This document shows positions 1 to 8,884 of a DNA stretch of 45,181 bases, piece after piece. The DNA is taken from assembly GCA_021775935.1 (NCBI GenBank), contig JAJFGY010000198.1, positions 1-45,181 of the forward strand. Reading direction: 5' to 3'. The notes beneath the pieces are model-generated. The model had not been told where the DNA came from. It made no database searches and saw only the letters and a list, made by a program, of their open reading frames with translations. Positions within the stretch are counted from its first letter, which is position 1; each line of letters opens with the position of its first letter. Origin of the DNA: Alphaproteobacteria bacterium. GTDB lineage: Bacteria; Pseudomonadota; Alphaproteobacteria; Parvibaculales; Parvibaculaceae. Made by a program: the position numbers and the translations under genes.

Positions 1-1089
1 GATCGCCAGCTGATCAATACCCTCACCCTCAAAGCGGATAGGGCCTTCGCTGGAGATGAGACGAAGCATCGCCAGGCCGAGGGTCGTTTTGCCCGAACCA
101 GATTCGCCCACAATGCCGACGGTCTGTCCTTCCTGAACGGCCACAGAAATTCCGTCCACCGCTTTCACATGGTCAACAGTTTTGCGCAACAGGCCCTTCT
201 TGATCGGAAACCAGACTTTGAGATTGTCCGTCTCCATCACAACTGGCGCGTCAGTGCGGGGGGCTTCGGGCCTGCCTTTTGGTTCTGCCGCCAGAAGGTG
301 TTTTGTATATTCATGCTGAGGCGTTGAGAAAATCGTTTCGGTAGCGCCTTCCTCAACCACCTGGCCATCGGTCATGACATAGGTGCGATCGGCCATCTTG
401 CGCACAATCCCCAGATCATGGGTAATGAGCAGCATTGCCATGCCCATTTCCCGTTGCAGGTCTTTCAGGAGTGCCAGAATTTGCGCCTGTACTGTGACGT
501 CCAGCGCTGTGGTCGGCTCGTCTGCAATCAAGAGATCAGGCTCATTGGCAAGTGCCATCGCGATCATAACCCGTTGCCGCTGACCACCAGATAGTTGGTG
601 GGGGTAGGCGTCGAGGCGGCTTTCGGCATCGCGGATACCCACTTTGTCGAGCAGGGCCAGAACTTCTTTGCGCGCAGCCTGCGCACTCAACCCCTTATGG
701 CGGATCAAAACCTCGCCCACCTGCCGTTCAATAGAGTGCAGCGGGTTGAGCGACGTCATCGGTTCTTGAAACACCATTGAAATCTGATTGCCCCGCACCG
801 ACCGCAATGCTGTTTCATCGGCGCTCATCAGGCTTTTGCCTTTGTAGCTAATCGCGCCACTTGGGTGCGTTGCCTGCGGATAGGGAAGAAGCTTCAGGAT
901 GGAGAGAGCGGTCACTGACTTGCCAGAACCAGACTCGCCAACAAGGGCCACTGTCTCTCCAGCATCAATGCTGAGCGAAACGCCTCTCACGGCGTGTGTG
1001 ATCTCTTCACCTTGTTGGAAGTCGACGCTGAGATTGTCGATCTCAATAAGCGGCGCTGCTGCTCGTTCGATTGCTACCCCTTCACTCAT
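1..1089 (-). CDS. yejF: YejF-type peptide ABC transporter ATPase (partial, 3' end outside window)
   Basis: This is a tandem ATPase of a YejABEF-type oligopeptide (microcin C-like) importer. It powers uptake through the YejB/YejE channel at the inner membrane. The visible 363 codons hold one full ABC domain: Walker A GESGSGKS at about residues 51-58, signature LSGGQRQRV near residue 165, Walker B LLIADEP. After a linker the second domain begins, with its own Walker [10 protein letters not shown] near residue 328. The E. coli protein is about 529 residues, so roughly 165 are missing past the left edge. The ATG at 1089 overlaps the TGA of yejE as ATGA, which indicates translational coupling. The gene has no stop codon inside the window. 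The family assignment is secure; the peptide transported is unknown. Confidence 0.93.
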   Translation of the reverse strand, partial: MSEGVAIERAAAPLIEIDNLSVDFQQGEEITHAVRGVSLSIDAGETVALVGESGSGKSVTALSILKLLPYPQATHPSGAISYKGKSLMSADETALRSVRGNQISMVFQEPMTSLNPLHSIERQVGEVLIRHKGLSAQAARKEVLALLDKVGIRDAESRLDAYPHQLSGGQRQRVMIAMALANEPDLLIADEPTTALDVTVQAQILALLKDLQREMGMAMLLITHDLGIVRKMADRTYVMTDGQVVEEGATETIFSTPQHEYTKHLLAAEPKGRPEAPRTDAPVVMETDNLKVWFPIKKGLLRKTVDHVKAVDGISVAVQEGQTVGIVGESGSGKTTLGLAMLRLISSEGPIRFEGEGIDQLAI

Positions 1090-2153
1090 GTCAGTGTCTT
1101 TCTGGGGTCGAACGCGTCACGAACGGCCTCTCCGATAAAGATCAACAGGCTCAACATCAAAGCGATGGTGAAAAACCCCGAGAAGCCAAGCCACGGCGCT
1201 TGCAGATTGGCCTTGCCCTGCGCCAGCAACTCACCAAGGGAAGGGGAGCCAGGTGGCAGGCCGAAACCCAGAAAATCAAGGGAAGTCAGCGTTGTGATCG
1301 AGGCGTTCAGGATGAACGGCATGAAGGTAAGCGTGGCCACCATGGCGTTGGGCAACAAGTGCTTATAGATGATCGTCCCGTTTGAAACGCCAAGCGCACG
1401 AGCTGCGTTCACATATTCAAAATTTCGGCCACGCAGAAATTCCGCACGCACCACACCCACAAGGGCCACCCAGCTAAACAGCAGCAGGATACAGAGCAGT
1501 ATCCAGAAGTTCGGCTCAATGATCGCCGCGATAATGATCAACAGATAGAGCTGCGGAACACTTGTCCAGATTTCAATAAAACGCTGAAAGATGAGGTCCA
1601 GCCAGCCGCCAAAATATCCCTGTATCGCGCCAGCGGTTACGCCGATGATTGAAGAAAAGAACGTGAGTGTGAGGCCAAAGAGAACGGAAATACGAAAGCC
1701 GTAAATCAAACGCGCAACAACATCGCGACCCTGATCATCCGTACCAAGCCAGTTCTCAGCGCTCGGCGGTGCAGGTGCTGGCACCGGCAGATTGCGATTG
1801 ATCGTATCGTAACTGTATCGGATCAGCGGCCAGATCATTGTGCCGCCAGCCTCAGAGATAAGTTCCTGGACAAAGGGATCGCGATAGTCCGCTTCGGTTG
1901 CAAAGTCTCCGCCAAAGGTTGTTTCAGCGTAAGTGTTGAAGGCGGGAAAATAGACCGAGCCTTCAAAGGTGAGCAGCAGCGGTTTGTCATTGGCAATCAG
2001 CGGCGCAAACAGTGTCACAAAAAAGAGCACCAGAAATATCTTCAGGGACAGAAAGCCCCGTCGATTGGCTTTGAAGTTCCGCCATCTGCGTTCATTAAGC
2101 GGTGTTGTTTTGGGCAGAGTGATACCGAAGCGCGCAAGCAAGGATCTAAGCAT
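1086..2153 (-). CDS. yejE: YejE-type peptide ABC transporter permease
   Basis: This is an inner-membrane permease of the DppC/OppC superfamily, the YejE branch. With YejB it forms the translocation channel for di/oligopeptides. At 355 residues it is close to E. coli YejE. The N-terminus is typical of YejE: a basic cytoplasmic stretch with NERRWRNFKANRRGFLSLKI, a first membrane helix at about residues 38-54, then a long periplasmic loop with APLIANDKPLL. The remaining helices follow from about residue 150, with the ATPase-contacting EAA loop NAARALGVSNGTIIYKHLLP near residues 248-267. Its ATG shares one base with the yejB stop (TGATG) and its stop overlaps the yejF start. The three genes are therefore one tightly coupled operon. 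Confidence 0.95.
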   Translation of the reverse strand: MLRSLLARFGITLPKTTPLNERRWRNFKANRRGFLSLKIFLVLFFVTLFAPLIANDKPLLLTFEGSVYFPAFNTYAETTFGGDFATEADYRDPFVQELISEAGGTMIWPLIRYSYDTINRNLPVPAPAPPSAENWLGTDDQGRDVVARLIYGFRISVLFGLTLTFFSSIIGVTAGAIQGYFGGWLDLIFQRFIEIWTSVPQLYLLIIIAAIIEPNFWILLCILLLFSWVALVGVVRAEFLRGRNFEYVNAARALGVSNGTIIYKHLLPNAMVATLTFMPFILNASITTLTSLDFLGFGLPPGSPSLGELLAQGKANLQAPWLGFSGFFTIALMLSLLIFIGEAVRDAFDPRKTLT

Positions 2154-3253
2154 CAGACCTCCCGCGTTTCGAAATCAATACGCGGATCAATCCACGTATA
2201 GGTGAGATCACTAATCAGCGTGATAACGAGACCCAGAAGCCCAAAGATATAGAGTGTGCCAAAGACGACCGGGTAGTCCCGGTTGATAATGCTTTCAAAT
2301 GACAGGAGCCCGAGCCCATCGAGCGAGAAGATGGTCTCGATCAAGAGTGATCCTGTGAAGAACACACCAACAAAAGCGCCTGGGAAACCCGCAATCACGA
2401 TCAGCATGGCGTTGCGGAACACATGGCCATACAACACTTCTTTCTCCGAGAGGCCCTTGGCGCGGGCCGTCACCACATATTGCTTTTTGATCTCATCGAG
2501 AAACGAGTTCTTTGTGAGCAATGTTGTGGTTGCAAACCCGCTGATCACCATCGCAGTAATGGGAAGTGCCAGGTGCCAGGCGTAATCTCTCAACTGGCCA
2601 AACCAGGAAAGTTCTTCCCAATTGTCTGACGTTAGACCGCGCAACGGGAAGACATCGAAGTAAGACCCTCCTGCAAACAGAACAATCAGGACAACAGCAA
2701 ACAGGAACCCGGGGATTGCGTAGCCGACGATAATGACAGCGCTGGTCCAGACATCGAAATTGGTGCCGTCGCGCACGGCTTTCATGACACCGAGGGGAAT
2801 GGAAATCATATAAGTGATCAGTGTCGTCCAAAGCCCCAGAGAGATAGAGACCGGCATTTTTTCAATGATCAGGTCAATGACCTGAACATCACGAAAATAG
2901 CTCTCTCCAAAATCAAACCGCGCATAATTCCAGACCATCAGGGCAAAGCGCTCGTACACAGGTTTGTCGAACCCGAACTGTTTTTCGAGGCTCGCGATGA
3001 ATTCCGGATCAAGTCCCTGAGCGCCGCGATATTTCGCTGTGACATCGCTCACCGCAGCGCCACCACCGGAAAAATCGCTTCCTGCTGTGCCCCCTACGCG
3101 GGCGGTGGCAGAAACCTCCGTGCCCTGTATCTGCGCGATAATCCGCTCAATCGGGCCACCTGGTGCAAACTGCACAATTGTGAAGCTCACCAGCATGATG
3201 CCCAGAATGGTGGGGATCATCAGAAGAAGCCGTCGAATGATATAGGCGGCCAT
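2153..3253 (-). CDS. yejB: YejB-type peptide ABC transporter permease
   Basis: This is the second inner-membrane permease of the importer, in the DppB/OppB superfamily. It has 366 residues; E. coli YejB has about 364. The first helix is at the N-terminus ([20 protein letters not shown]). It is followed by the periplasmic region that distinguishes YejB from OppB, here rich in Gly, Ser and Ala (residues about 45-80, including [12 protein letters not shown]). Further helices span residues 130-355. The EAA loop reads [20 protein letters not shown]. The gene lies about 200 bases downstream of the second solute-binding protein. It starts at ATG 3253 with only a weak Shine-Dalgarno sequence, so it may rely on an upstream transcript. 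Product identity is secure. Confidence 0.95.
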   Translation of the reverse strand: MAAYIIRRLLLMIPTILGIMLVSFTIVQFAPGGPIERIIAQIQGTEVSATARVGGTAGSDFSGGGAAVSDVTAKYRGAQGLDPEFIASLEKQFGFDKPVYERFALMVWNYARFDFGESYFRDVQVIDLIIEKMPVSISLGLWTTLITYMISIPLGVMKAVRDGTNFDVWTSAVIIVGYAIPGFLFAVVLIVLFAGGSYFDVFPLRGLTSDNWEELSWFGQLRDYAWHLALPITAMVISGFATTTLLTKNSFLDEIKKQYVVTARAKGLSEKEVLYGHVFRNAMLIVIAGFPGAFVGVFFTGSLLIETIFSLDGLGLLSFESIINRDYPVVFGTLYIFGLLGLVITLISDLTYTWIDPRIDFETREV

Positions 3254-3275
3254 GTTGCTCGGTCCGGTCTTTTAA

Positions 3276-3330
3276 GCGCATCCAGAAAAAGTGCCAGGTT
3301 AGACTTTTGTGGTTTTTCGTCCGGATGCGC
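3276..3330. repeat. Small palindromic intergenic repeat (REP-like)
   Basis: In the 197-base gap between the solute-binding protein gene and yejB, GCGCATCC (3276-3283) is perfectly complementary to GGATGCGC (3323-3330). Inside it are a run AGAAAAAGTG and its partial mirror TTTTTCGTCC. The arrangement resembles the abundant GCGCATCC-GAAAAAGTG type palindromes of Hyphomicrobiales genomes, from memory. A related element lies near 39605. In the transcript it could form a long hairpin that separates expression of the binding proteins from that of the membrane subunits. No other feature was seen in this gap. Confidence 0.55.
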
Positions 3331-3450
3331 GTGGGATGAAGGCGGGCGGAAGAGCCCATTGACGTTTGCAGGAGTCTAGCTGAATCGCCGCCATGCCCCA
3401 AGCAACGATCATCACGACTCGATCATATCGGCATGACGAAAATCTTACCT

Positions 3451-5316
3451 TTACTCAGCCCCGGGTGCGTTCTGTGCTTTTGCGGGGTCGACCCACCATG
3501 TATCGATGACACCCCGGCTGTCGGGCATAGCGCCGCCACGGCCATAACGGGGGGCTTTTTCCGGCCGGGCAAACACATCCCAGAACGCAAGATTGTGCGC
3601 AGCCTTGTACCAATGGGGCACCCAATAGAAGCCAGCACGCAGCACCCGGTCGATGGCGCGGGCTGCCAGAACCTGTTCCTCTCGGGTTTTTGCCTCAATG
3701 ATCCTTTCCATCAACGCATCAACCACCGGGTCCTTGATGCCCGGCAGATTGAAACTGCCGGAGATATTCGCCGCCTCGGAACTCCAATAATTGTGGATCT
3801 CAACACCGGGTGTGGCCGACATGGAGAAACGCCGCGTCATGACATCGAAATCAAACGTCTTCACCCGTTCTTGGTACTCGGCGGAGTTCACCGGTTTGAT
3901 ATTGGTCTCTATGCCCAGTTGCTTGATGTTGGCTTGAAACGCCGCAATCACCCGCTCAAAGGTTGGGGAGTCATTGAGGAATTCTACACTGAGAGTCTCA
4001 CCTTCTGCATTGCGCCGCTTGCCGTCCTGAATGGTCCAGCCTGCTTCGTCCAGAAGCTTGCCGGCTCGAAGCAGCAGACGCCGATCTTTGCCCGAACCAT
4101 CAGACACGGGTGGTTCAATGGCTTCTTCAAAGACGCGAGGAGGAAGTTGATTGCGAAAGGGTTCAAGCAGCACCAGCTCTTCAGGCGAGGGCAGACCATT
4201 GGCGCGCATCTCCGAATTCTCAAAATAACTGCCGCTGCGCTGATAGAGATTGTGGAAATGATTGCGGTTCGTCCATTCAAAGTCGAAGGCCAGACCGAGC
4301 GCTTCGCGAACACGAACATCAGAAAACTGAGGACGGCGTGTATTCAAAAACCAACCCTGGGCGCCGGACGGTGTATCATCGCGCGTCGTGAGTTGCACGA
4401 CGCGTCCGTCTTCAATCGCGGGGAAATTATACTCTGTCGCCCAGACCTTTGAGGTGAACTCCTCGCGCAGCAGATATTCCCCGGCCTTGAAGGCTTCAAA
4501 CTGCGCTGTGCGGTCCCGATAGAACTCAAAGCGGATCGTGTCGAAGTTCCAGCGTCCCACATTCACATTAAGGTCCCGCGCCCAATAATCCTCGACCCGC
4601 TCATAGGAAACGAAACGCCCTTGCGCCAGTTCCTTGACGCGGTAGGGGCCACTCCCAAGCGGAGTCTCCAGTGTCGTTTCGTCAAACGCATGTTCCGTGT
4701 AGTAGGCCTTGGAGAAAATCGGCAGGCCTGTGATGAGGAGGGCGAGGTCCCGCGTCTGATTACCGGTGAATGTCACTTTCAGCGTTTGAGAGTTGAGTGC
4801 TTCTGCACTTGCCATTTCGCGAATGGTTTGTGAAATGAGGGGGTGGCCTTTCTCTTTCAGGAGCATCAGAGAGAAAGCGACATCTTCTGCAGTCAGCGGA
4901 CTGCCATCATGGAAGCGGGCTTCGGGGCGCAGCTCAAAAATAATGCTGTTGCCGTCTTCAGCAAGATCAGCGGTTTTCGCGACAAGGCCGTAGACCGCAT
5001 CCGGCTCATCACCGGACCGGGTCATCAGCGTGTCGAAGGTGAGCTCCGCGCCCATTGCACCATTTCCTTTGAGGATATAGCTGTTGAGGCTGTCAAAGGT
5101 GAGGGGGGATTGGTTGAGGATCCAGGTGGGCCCGATCTGACTGAACGTGCCACCTTTCGGTGCGTCCGGGTTCACATACGAGAAGTGAGGAAAGTCTTCT
5201 TCATAAAGGAGGTCGCCAAAGATCGACATGCCATGACGAGGCTCTGCGAGCGCGCTCCCGCAGGCCATTGCGAGAGAAAGACTTCCAGCAAGGGCGGCCG
5301 ACCAGATGCGCCGCAT
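3451..5316 (-). CDS. Extracellular solute-binding protein family 5, YejA-like (second copy)
   Basis: This is a periplasmic peptide-binding protein (SBP_bac_5) that delivers substrate to YejBE. It has 621 residues; E. coli YejA has about 604. A signal peptide is visible at residues 1-24 (LAGSLSLAMACGSALA before EPRHG). The mature part opens with the YejA hallmark HGMSIFGDLLY and YVNPDAPKGG. Later come LGSGPYRV, an RFEFYRDRTAQFEAFKAGEY region and LAFDFEWTN. The start ATG shares one base with the TGA of the upstream paralogue (TGATG), so the two binding proteins are translated as a coupled pair. It differs substantially from its neighbour, which argues for an old duplication with separate substrate ranges rather than a recent copy. 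Confidence 0.93.
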   Translation of the reverse strand: MRRIWSAALAGSLSLAMACGSALAEPRHGMSIFGDLLYEEDFPHFSYVNPDAPKGGTFSQIGPTWILNQSPLTFDSLNSYILKGNGAMGAELTFDTLMTRSGDEPDAVYGLVAKTADLAEDGNSIIFELRPEARFHDGSPLTAEDVAFSLMLLKEKGHPLISQTIREMASAEALNSQTLKVTFTGNQTRDLALLITGLPIFSKAYYTEHAFDETTLETPLGSGPYRVKELAQGRFVSYERVEDYWARDLNVNVGRWNFDTIRFEFYRDRTAQFEAFKAGEYLLREEFTSKVWATEYNFPAIEDGRVVQLTTRDDTPSGAQGWFLNTRRPQFSDVRVREALGLAFDFEWTNRNHFHNLYQRSGSYFENSEMRANGLPSPEELVLLEPFRNQLPPRVFEEAIEPPVSDGSGKDRRLLLRAGKLLDEAGWTIQDGKRRNAEGETLSVEFLNDSPTFERVIAAFQANIKQLGIETNIKPVNSAEYQERVKTFDFDVMTRRFSMSATPGVEIHNYWSSEAANISGSFNLPGIKDPVVDALMERIIEAKTREEQVLAARAIDRVLRAGFYWVPHWYKAAHNLAFWDVFARPEKAPRYGRGGAMPDSRGVIDTWWVDPAKAQNAPGAE

Positions 5317-7142
5317 CAGTTTGCGGCCTCATCGCCTGCATGCCACCACACAGAGGGAAAACCAGGATTGAAGGCAGGGGTTGGATCTGGATGTCCGATA
5401 TGCGACCAGACCGCAGCTCGTGTGAACGGGATATGCCATTGCGGCACAAGATAGTGCCGTGACAACAGAACCCGGTCGAGGGAGCGGCTCGCCGTAACGA
5501 GTGTCTCCCGGTCTTTGGCAAGAATGATCTCATCAATCAGTGCTTCAACGACAGGATCGCAAATGCCAATCACATTACGGCTGCCGTTTCGCTCCGCCGC
5601 TTCACAGCCCCAGAACTCCCGCTGCTCATTGCCCGGCGATAGTGACTGTGCGGCGGAATGAACAATCATGTCGAAATCGAAACCGTCTAGCCGGTTTTGA
5701 TATTGCGACGTGTCGACGACGCGAATGGTGCCAATGATGCCCAATTTCTTCAAGGATTGCAGATAGGGTTGTACAACGCGCTCGAATGTTGGTGAGACAA
5801 GCAGGAACTCGATTTCGAAAGCGTCGCCGCTTTCATTGTTGACCAATGCGCCGTCTGCATTGACCGACCATCCAGCCTCTTTCAGAAGTCTGGTTGCCGT
5901 GCGCAGGTTACGTCGGTTTTCACCGCTGCCATCGGTGACCGAGGTTTCAAAGACTTCCGTAAAGAGCGTCGTCGGCAGCTGATCACGAAAGGGTTCTAAG
6001 AGCGCGAGTTCTGCCCCTTCAGGCAAGCCGTTTGATGCAAGCTCCGAATTCTCAAAATAACTATCGGTCCGCGTATATTGCCCATAGAAGAGGGTCTTGT
6101 TCGCCCATTCAAAATCAAATGCGAGAGCGATGGCTTCACGGACGCGCGCGTCGGAGAACTTGCTGCGCCGCAAATTCATTGCAAATCCCTGCATCGGTTC
6201 CGGGTTGGCGGTGCGGAGTTCTTCCAACCGGACCCGTCCGTCCTTGACGGCAGGAAAATTGTAGCCCGTCGCCCAATCTTTGGCGGAGTTTTCAAACCGA
6301 ACGTCGATCTGTCCTCCCTTGAAGGCCTCAAGCGCAATCGTGCTGTCGCCGAAATAGTCAAAACGAACTTCATCGAAATTATGCGCCCCAATATTCACAT
6401 TGAGATTGGCGCCCCAATAGTCGCTAACGCGCTCATAGGTGATGGACGTCGGGGCATCGACATCCTTAACCCGATAGGGACCGCTGCCAAGCGGCGCATC
6501 AAGAGTGGTCGCATTGAAGTCACGGCTCTCCCAGTAATGTTTGGGCAGCACCGGCAGTTGACCGACTATTTGTGGGAGCTCGCGATTGCCCGAAACAGCG
6601 AAAGTAAATCTGACTTCCAGTGGCGAGAGCTTTTCGGCGAACTCAACGTCGGCATAATAGAATGCAATCGCAGGCGAGGTGACTTTGAGTGTCTCAAAGG
6701 TCCAGATCACGTCTTCAGGAGTTACACGGGTTCCATCATGCCATTTGGCTCCCGGGCGCAGCTTGAACGTCACGGATGAATAGTCATCAGGATGCGAAAC
6801 ACTTTCCGCCAGCAATCCATATTCGCTGGCAGGCTCGTCTTGGGCATCTGTCATCAGCGTCTCATATAGAAGCGTTGATATGCCCGTCGCCGCGCGCCCT
6901 TTCACAATGAAGGGGTTGAGGCTGTCAAAGCTGCCAATGCTGGCATAGCGCAGGGTGCCGCCTTTGGGTGCATCTGGGTTCACATAGTCGAAGCGTTCGA
7001 AATCCGCTGGGTATTTGAGCGACCCAAAGAGCGAGAGGCCATGCCTTTGCTCATCTTCGGCCATTGCGGGCGCTGTCCCAATCAACCCCCCGCCAACTAT
7101 CAGGGCCAATCCAGCAACTGCGAAACGTTCAATCCACGCCAA
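5316..7142 (-). CDS. yejA: Extracellular solute-binding protein family 5, YejA-like (first copy)
   Basis: This is the first gene of the peptide importer operon, encoding a 608-residue periplasmic binding protein. The signal peptide is at residues 1-28 (GGGLIGTAPAMA before EDEQRHG). The YejA signatures HGLSLFGSLKYPADF, YVNPDAPKGG, LGSGPYRV and LAFDFEWAN are all present. The start is a TTG codon at 7142. It is supported by GGGAG seven bases upstream and by the signal peptide that follows directly; no ATG or GTG lies nearby. It is co-directional with the cytochrome gene upstream but separated from it by a rho-independent terminator, so the operon should have its own promoter in 7143-7233. The substrate cannot be read from the sequence. 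Confidence 0.93.
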   Translation of the reverse strand: MAWIERFAVAGLALIVGGGLIGTAPAMAEDEQRHGLSLFGSLKYPADFERFDYVNPDAPKGGTLRYASIGSFDSLNPFIVKGRAATGISTLLYETLMTDAQDEPASEYGLLAESVSHPDDYSSVTFKLRPGAKWHDGTRVTPEDVIWTFETLKVTSPAIAFYYADVEFAEKLSPLEVRFTFAVSGNRELPQIVGQLPVLPKHYWESRDFNATTLDAPLGSGPYRVKDVDAPTSITYERVSDYWGANLNVNIGAHNFDEVRFDYFGDSTIALEAFKGGQIDVRFENSAKDWATGYNFPAVKDGRVRLEELRTANPEPMQGFAMNLRRSKFSDARVREAIALAFDFEWANKTLFYGQYTRTDSYFENSELASNGLPEGAELALLEPFRDQLPTTLFTEVFETSVTDGSGENRRNLRTATRLLKEAGWSVNADGALVNNESGDAFEIEFLLVSPTFERVVQPYLQSLKKLGIIGTIRVVDTSQYQNRLDGFDFDMIVHSAAQSLSPGNEQREFWGCEAAERNGSRNVIGICDPVVEALIDEIILAKDRETLVTASRSLDRVLLSRHYLVPQWHIPFTRAAVWSHIGHPDPTPAFNPGFPSVWWHAGDEAAN

Positions 7143-7156
7143 ACTTAATCTCCCTT

Positions 7157-7194
7157 ATTCTCTGACCATCGCCCACCTATTCCACTCAGAGAAT
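7157..7194 (-). promoter_or_regulatory. Inverted repeat in the leader of the peptide importer operon
   Basis: ATTCTCTGA (7157-7165) and TCAGAGAAT (7186-7194) form a perfect 9-bp inverted repeat with a 20-base spacer. It ends just upstream of the Shine-Dalgarno sequence of the first solute-binding gene. It could be a transcription-factor site or an RNA hairpin in the leader. Only the symmetry is observed; no regulator is known. Confidence 0.4.
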
Positions 7195-7233
7195 GTGGCA
7201 AGACTGCGATATCGATAGCGACAGATTAGCATG

Positions 7234-7265
7234 AAAAAAGGCGCTAATCCCTTAGGGACAGCGCC
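7234..7265 (-). terminator. Rho-independent terminator of the cytochrome c gene
   Basis: Read on the minus strand, GGCGCT and AGCGCC form a stem (7265-7260 with 7245-7240). It is extended inside by TCCC/GGGA and followed directly by six T residues (7239-7234). It lies 35 bases after the cytochrome stop codon and separates that gene from the peptide importer operon downstream. Confidence 0.85.
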
Positions 7266-7300
7266 TCTTAAAAATCTTTAATGTGGCTACCTGAGCCGAC

Positions 7301-7849
7301 TTACTCAGCAGCAGGCAGGGCCAAGTTTGACCCCTGATTGTTCAAGTAAGCCAGAATGTTCGCCCGGTCATTGGGCTTGCGCAGACCAGCAAACGACATA
7401 GCCGTTCCCGGTGCATAGGCCTTGGGGTTCTCTAGATAGTCGCTCATTCTTTGGAAGGTCCACTCACCGCCAAGGTCAGTCAGCGCACCGGAATAGTTGA
7501 ACCCGGCGACCTGAGCGACAGGGCTGCCAAGAATACCGTTGAGGTTTGGCCCGACCTTGTTGGCACCGCCATCATCAAACGTGTGGCAGGCCGCACATTT
7601 CTTTGCGACTTTTGCGCCTTTGTCAGCGTCAGCACTGGCAAGCAGGGTGGCGAGGCTTGGACCTTCGTCGACAACAACATCAGCATCACCGCCGGAATTG
7701 TCACCGCTGTCAGCAACTTCTACCGGGTAGGATGCTGGATCTGCAGGGTCGATCGAGAAAAGCACGGAGGACAGGTTCTGCACGCCGAGAATGAGCAGAA
7801 GCGAAAAGAGCAATGCCCCTGCGATTTTGTTGAATTCAAAACTATCCAT
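7301..7849 (-). CDS. Membrane-anchored c-type cytochrome (CycM / cytochrome c552 type)
   Basis: This is a class I c-type cytochrome, probably carrying electrons between the bc1 complex and a terminal oxidase in the periplasm. Residues 8-32 form an uncleaved membrane anchor (IAGALLFSLLLILGVQNLSSVL). An acidic, Gly/Asp/Val-rich tether follows to about residue 65. The haem domain then has CAACH at 85-89 and a likely distal Met ligand in YAPGTAMSF (Met151). The 182-residue length and anchor-plus-linker plan match alphaproteobacterial CycM/cytochrome cy. The gene is monocistronic, with its own terminator. It is divergent from kdsB across a 247-base gap in which I see no further gene. A mitochondrial-like soluble cytochrome c is less likely because of the anchor. 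Confidence 0.9.
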   Translation of the reverse strand: MDSFEFNKIAGALLFSLLLILGVQNLSSVLFSIDPADPASYPVEVADSGDNSGGDADVVVDEGPSLATLLASADADKGAKVAKKCAACHTFDDGGANKVGPNLNGILGSPVAQVAGFNYSGALTDLGGEWTFQRMSDYLENPKAYAPGTAMSFAGLRKPNDRANILAYLNNQGSNLALPAAE

Positions 7850-8096
7850 GGAAAAGCGGCTCCGGCCTTTAGGGTCTCTGGGAAGGGTCTCGAGCGATCA
7901 TAAAATGACCCGCGAAGCCCCCACCCGCTGGTTGGCGCGGAGATTACCCGCTTCCGCCAGCCCGCTGCAACCCGTATAAAAGCCCAAAGCATGCGGCGCT
8001 CTGCCGCCCTTTTGAGAGCGTTTCTGGCCGGTGCGGCGTGAAAACGGGACTGAAAAGGGCGAATCGCTCCCTTTCACCCTGTTTTGAGCAGATTTC

Positions 8097-8834
8097 ATGG
8101 CCTCTTCTCCCATTATTCTTATCCCCGCCCGTCTTGCCTCAACACGGCTGCCAAACAAGCCCCTGGCAGACATAGCCGGGGCCCCGATGATTGTTCAGGT
8201 CATGAGGCGGTCGCAGCAGGCTGGCATTGGTCGGGTCGTGATCGCGGCAGCAGAAGCAGAAATCGTGGAGGCGGTGACGGCAGCTGGCGGTGAAGCGGTG
8301 CTAACCGATCCAGCCCTGCCGTCGGGCTCGGACCGTGTGTTCCAGGCGCTTCAGGCCGTTGATCCTGATGGCACCCATGACGTCATTTTGAATGTTCAGG
8401 GCGATTTACCCACTCTCGATCCCACAATCATCAGAGCAGCGCTAGATGTGCTGGAACAGACACCTGCAGACATATCCACCCTCGTCACCGAGATCACAGA
8501 TGAGAGCGAACGCACCAATCCGGACGTGCCCCGCGCCATCCTGGCGCTGGCGCCCGGCGCGCGTGTGGGCCGCGCCCTCTATTTCACGAGGGGGTCTGCA
8601 CCCCATGGCGACGGGCCTGATTACCACCACATCGGCCTGTATGGATATCGTCGCGAGGCCTTGGCCCGGTTTGTATCCCTGCCGCCCTCGCCGTTGGAAC
8701 TCCGCGAGAAACTGGAACAATTGCGCGCCCTTGAAGCAGGCATGCGCATTGACGCGGCGCTCGTTGACACTGTTCCGCTCGGTGTCGATACTCCCGCCGA
8801 CTTGGAAAAGGCCCGCGCGGAATTAGCGGGCTAA
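8097..8834 (+). CDS. kdsB: 3-deoxy-manno-octulosonate cytidylyltransferase
   Basis: KdsB activates Kdo with CTP to give CMP-Kdo, the donor for the LPS inner core; it is a cytosolic enzyme. The 245 residues match the family length. The N-terminal nucleotide-binding loop reads [20 protein letters not shown] (residues 8-27). Downstream are [10 protein letters not shown] and the metal-binding region [10 protein letters not shown]. The C-terminus carries [13 protein letters not shown], normal for the family. The start ATG at 8097 fits the family N-terminus. A short 50-base gap to pheA suggests cotranscription. The link between LPS and phenylalanine synthesis is only positional; kdsB-pheA adjacency is, from memory, common in alphaproteobacteria. 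Confidence 0.96.
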   Translation: MASSPIILIPARLASTRLPNKPLADIAGAPMIVQVMRRSQQAGIGRVVIAAAEAEIVEAVTAAGGEAVLTDPALPSGSDRVFQALQAVDPDGTHDVILNVQGDLPTLDPTIIRAALDVLEQTPADISTLVTEITDESERTNPDVPRAILALAPGARVGRALYFTRGSAPHGDGPDYHHIGLYGYRREALARFVSLPPSPLELREKLEQLRALEAGMRIDAALVDTVPLGVDTPADLEKARAELAG

Positions 8835-8884
8835 CCGCATCACGAAAGGGCGGCCGGACCGCTAATGGTAGGGCCGCTAAGCAC

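Noticed and set aside
3433-4452. A 339-codon open frame on the plus strand
   Set aside because: It lies wholly antisense to a well-supported solute-binding protein, has cysteine- and histidine-rich unnatural composition and no ribosome site. It is a shadow of codon bias.
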